NCBI RefSeq assembly: GCF_029278565.1
Contig: NZ_CP119560.1
Span: 62,001 to 126,000, forward strand
Source of the DNA: Haloarcula halophila
GTDB taxonomy: Archaea > Halobacteriota > Halobacteria > Halobacteriales > Haloarculaceae
Reading direction: 5' to 3'
Length of the DNA stretch: 64,000 nt
The translations under genes and the position numbers were made by a program. The notes beneath the pieces are model-generated. The model was not told where the DNA came from. It saw only the letters and a program-made list of their open reading frames with translations, and made no database searches. Shown piece by piece: positions 63,921 to 64,000 of the stretch (position 1 is the stretch's first letter; the number at the start of each line of letters is the position of its first letter).

Positions 63921-63961
63921 TTAACCAACAAGCCCGGATTGTCCCGGAGATTGTTGGTTAA
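63921..63961. repeat. Perfect 11-base inverted repeat at the origin edge
   Basis: TTAACCAACAA (63921-63931) and TTGTTGGTTAA (63951-63961) are exact inverse complements with a 19-base spacer. It could be an operator, a partition site or a second binding element. The gene to its right is outside the window. Confidence 0.65.
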
Positions 63962-64000
63962 CACTTCACTCCCGATCTACCACCTCCCGATAGCGTCTTA

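Larger units (their letters stand above)
62941..64000. other. Replication origin region (orc1-linked)
   Basis: About 1.06 kb with no gene, upstream of orc1. Seven copies of a 22-base box are arranged with three in inverted orientation on the left (62961, 63091, 63338) and four direct on the right (63571, 63769, 63824, 63877). They flank an AT-richer centre including ATTATATACACTCTG at ~63470 that could be the unwinding element. A run of seven G lies at 63123, a CTAG-rich stretch (CTAGCTAGCTAG) at ~63310, and a perfect inverted repeat near 63921. Opposed boxes around an AT-rich centre next to orc1 is the standard haloarchaeal origin layout. Confidence 0.85.

Noticed and set aside
62941-64000. 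CRISPR array suggested by repeated ~22-base units
   Set aside because: The spacing is irregular, both orientations occur, and there are no cas genes. The copies fit origin boxes next to orc1.

Overview
The window is from a halophilic archaeon (class Halobacteria). The evidence is the acidic protein composition (long Asp/Glu-rich stretches), a TFB transcription factor, an Orc1/Cdc6 initiator, Bat-type (HTH_10) regulators, Htr/HemAT-type transducers, Tat-lipoprotein signal peptides, TATA-like boxes about 25-30 bases before several start codons, and high G+C with AT-rich intergenic dips. The right end carries a replication origin, with orc1 beside a field of origin-recognition-box repeats. Several genes look like extra copies of housekeeping genes (SufB without SufC/SufD, KorB without KorA, a solitary RNase J). 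A second replicon or an accessory chromosomal segment is therefore plausible, but the sequence alone does not prove it.

Layout. 1-1.8 kb: end of a TrmB-like regulator, an IS4-type transposase remnant, and an antitoxin with a decayed PIN toxin. 1.8-11.5 kb, minus strand: one tightly packed signalling operon read as transducer (htr) - cheW - receiver/PAS histidine kinase - KaiC-like ATPase - LOV-type PAS kinase - PAS kinase. 11.7-17 kb, plus strand: a HemAT globin-coupled oxygen transducer, a DICT-domain protein and a PAS/GAF/Bat regulator. 17-28 kb: iron-sulfur genes (NifU-like, KorB, zinc-type 7Fe ferredoxin, SufB, HesB/IscA) mixed with TFB, a tiny zinc-ribbon protein, DUF2237, a pterin dehydratase, a 7TM histidine kinase and an Lrp regulator, with a TnpB remnant. 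28-30 kb: an intact IS4-type transposase.

30.2-41.9 kb: a complete-looking carbon-phosphorus lyase locus. phnG-H-I-J-K-L-M, a sugar-phosphate isomerase-like gene and a HAD phosphatase run on the minus strand. phnD-C-E and a hexapeptide transferase run divergently on the plus strand. A perfect 18-base palindrome lies between the two arms. PhoU-domain regulators (HTH-PhoU and AbrB-PhoU) follow at 41.9-44 kb. 44.3-48.1 kb: a Bat-like regulator, an ABC exporter whose ATPase gene has lost its P-loop, a type IV pilin, and an IS6-type transposase remnant.

48.4-61.1 kb: a cyclase-family hydrolase, RNase J, then a group comprising a pentapeptide-repeat/ion-channel fusion, a second beta-solenoid-like zinc-ribbon protein, a Tat lipoprotein, a membrane spermidine-synthase-like protein and a DUF2617 protein. 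UspA, a DUF6517-like protein, a 4-TM protein, DUF5789 and an unknown protein follow. 61.4-64 kb: orc1 and the origin. Three inverted repeats on the left and four direct repeats on the right flank an AT-richer centre; three further repeat copies lie farther left.
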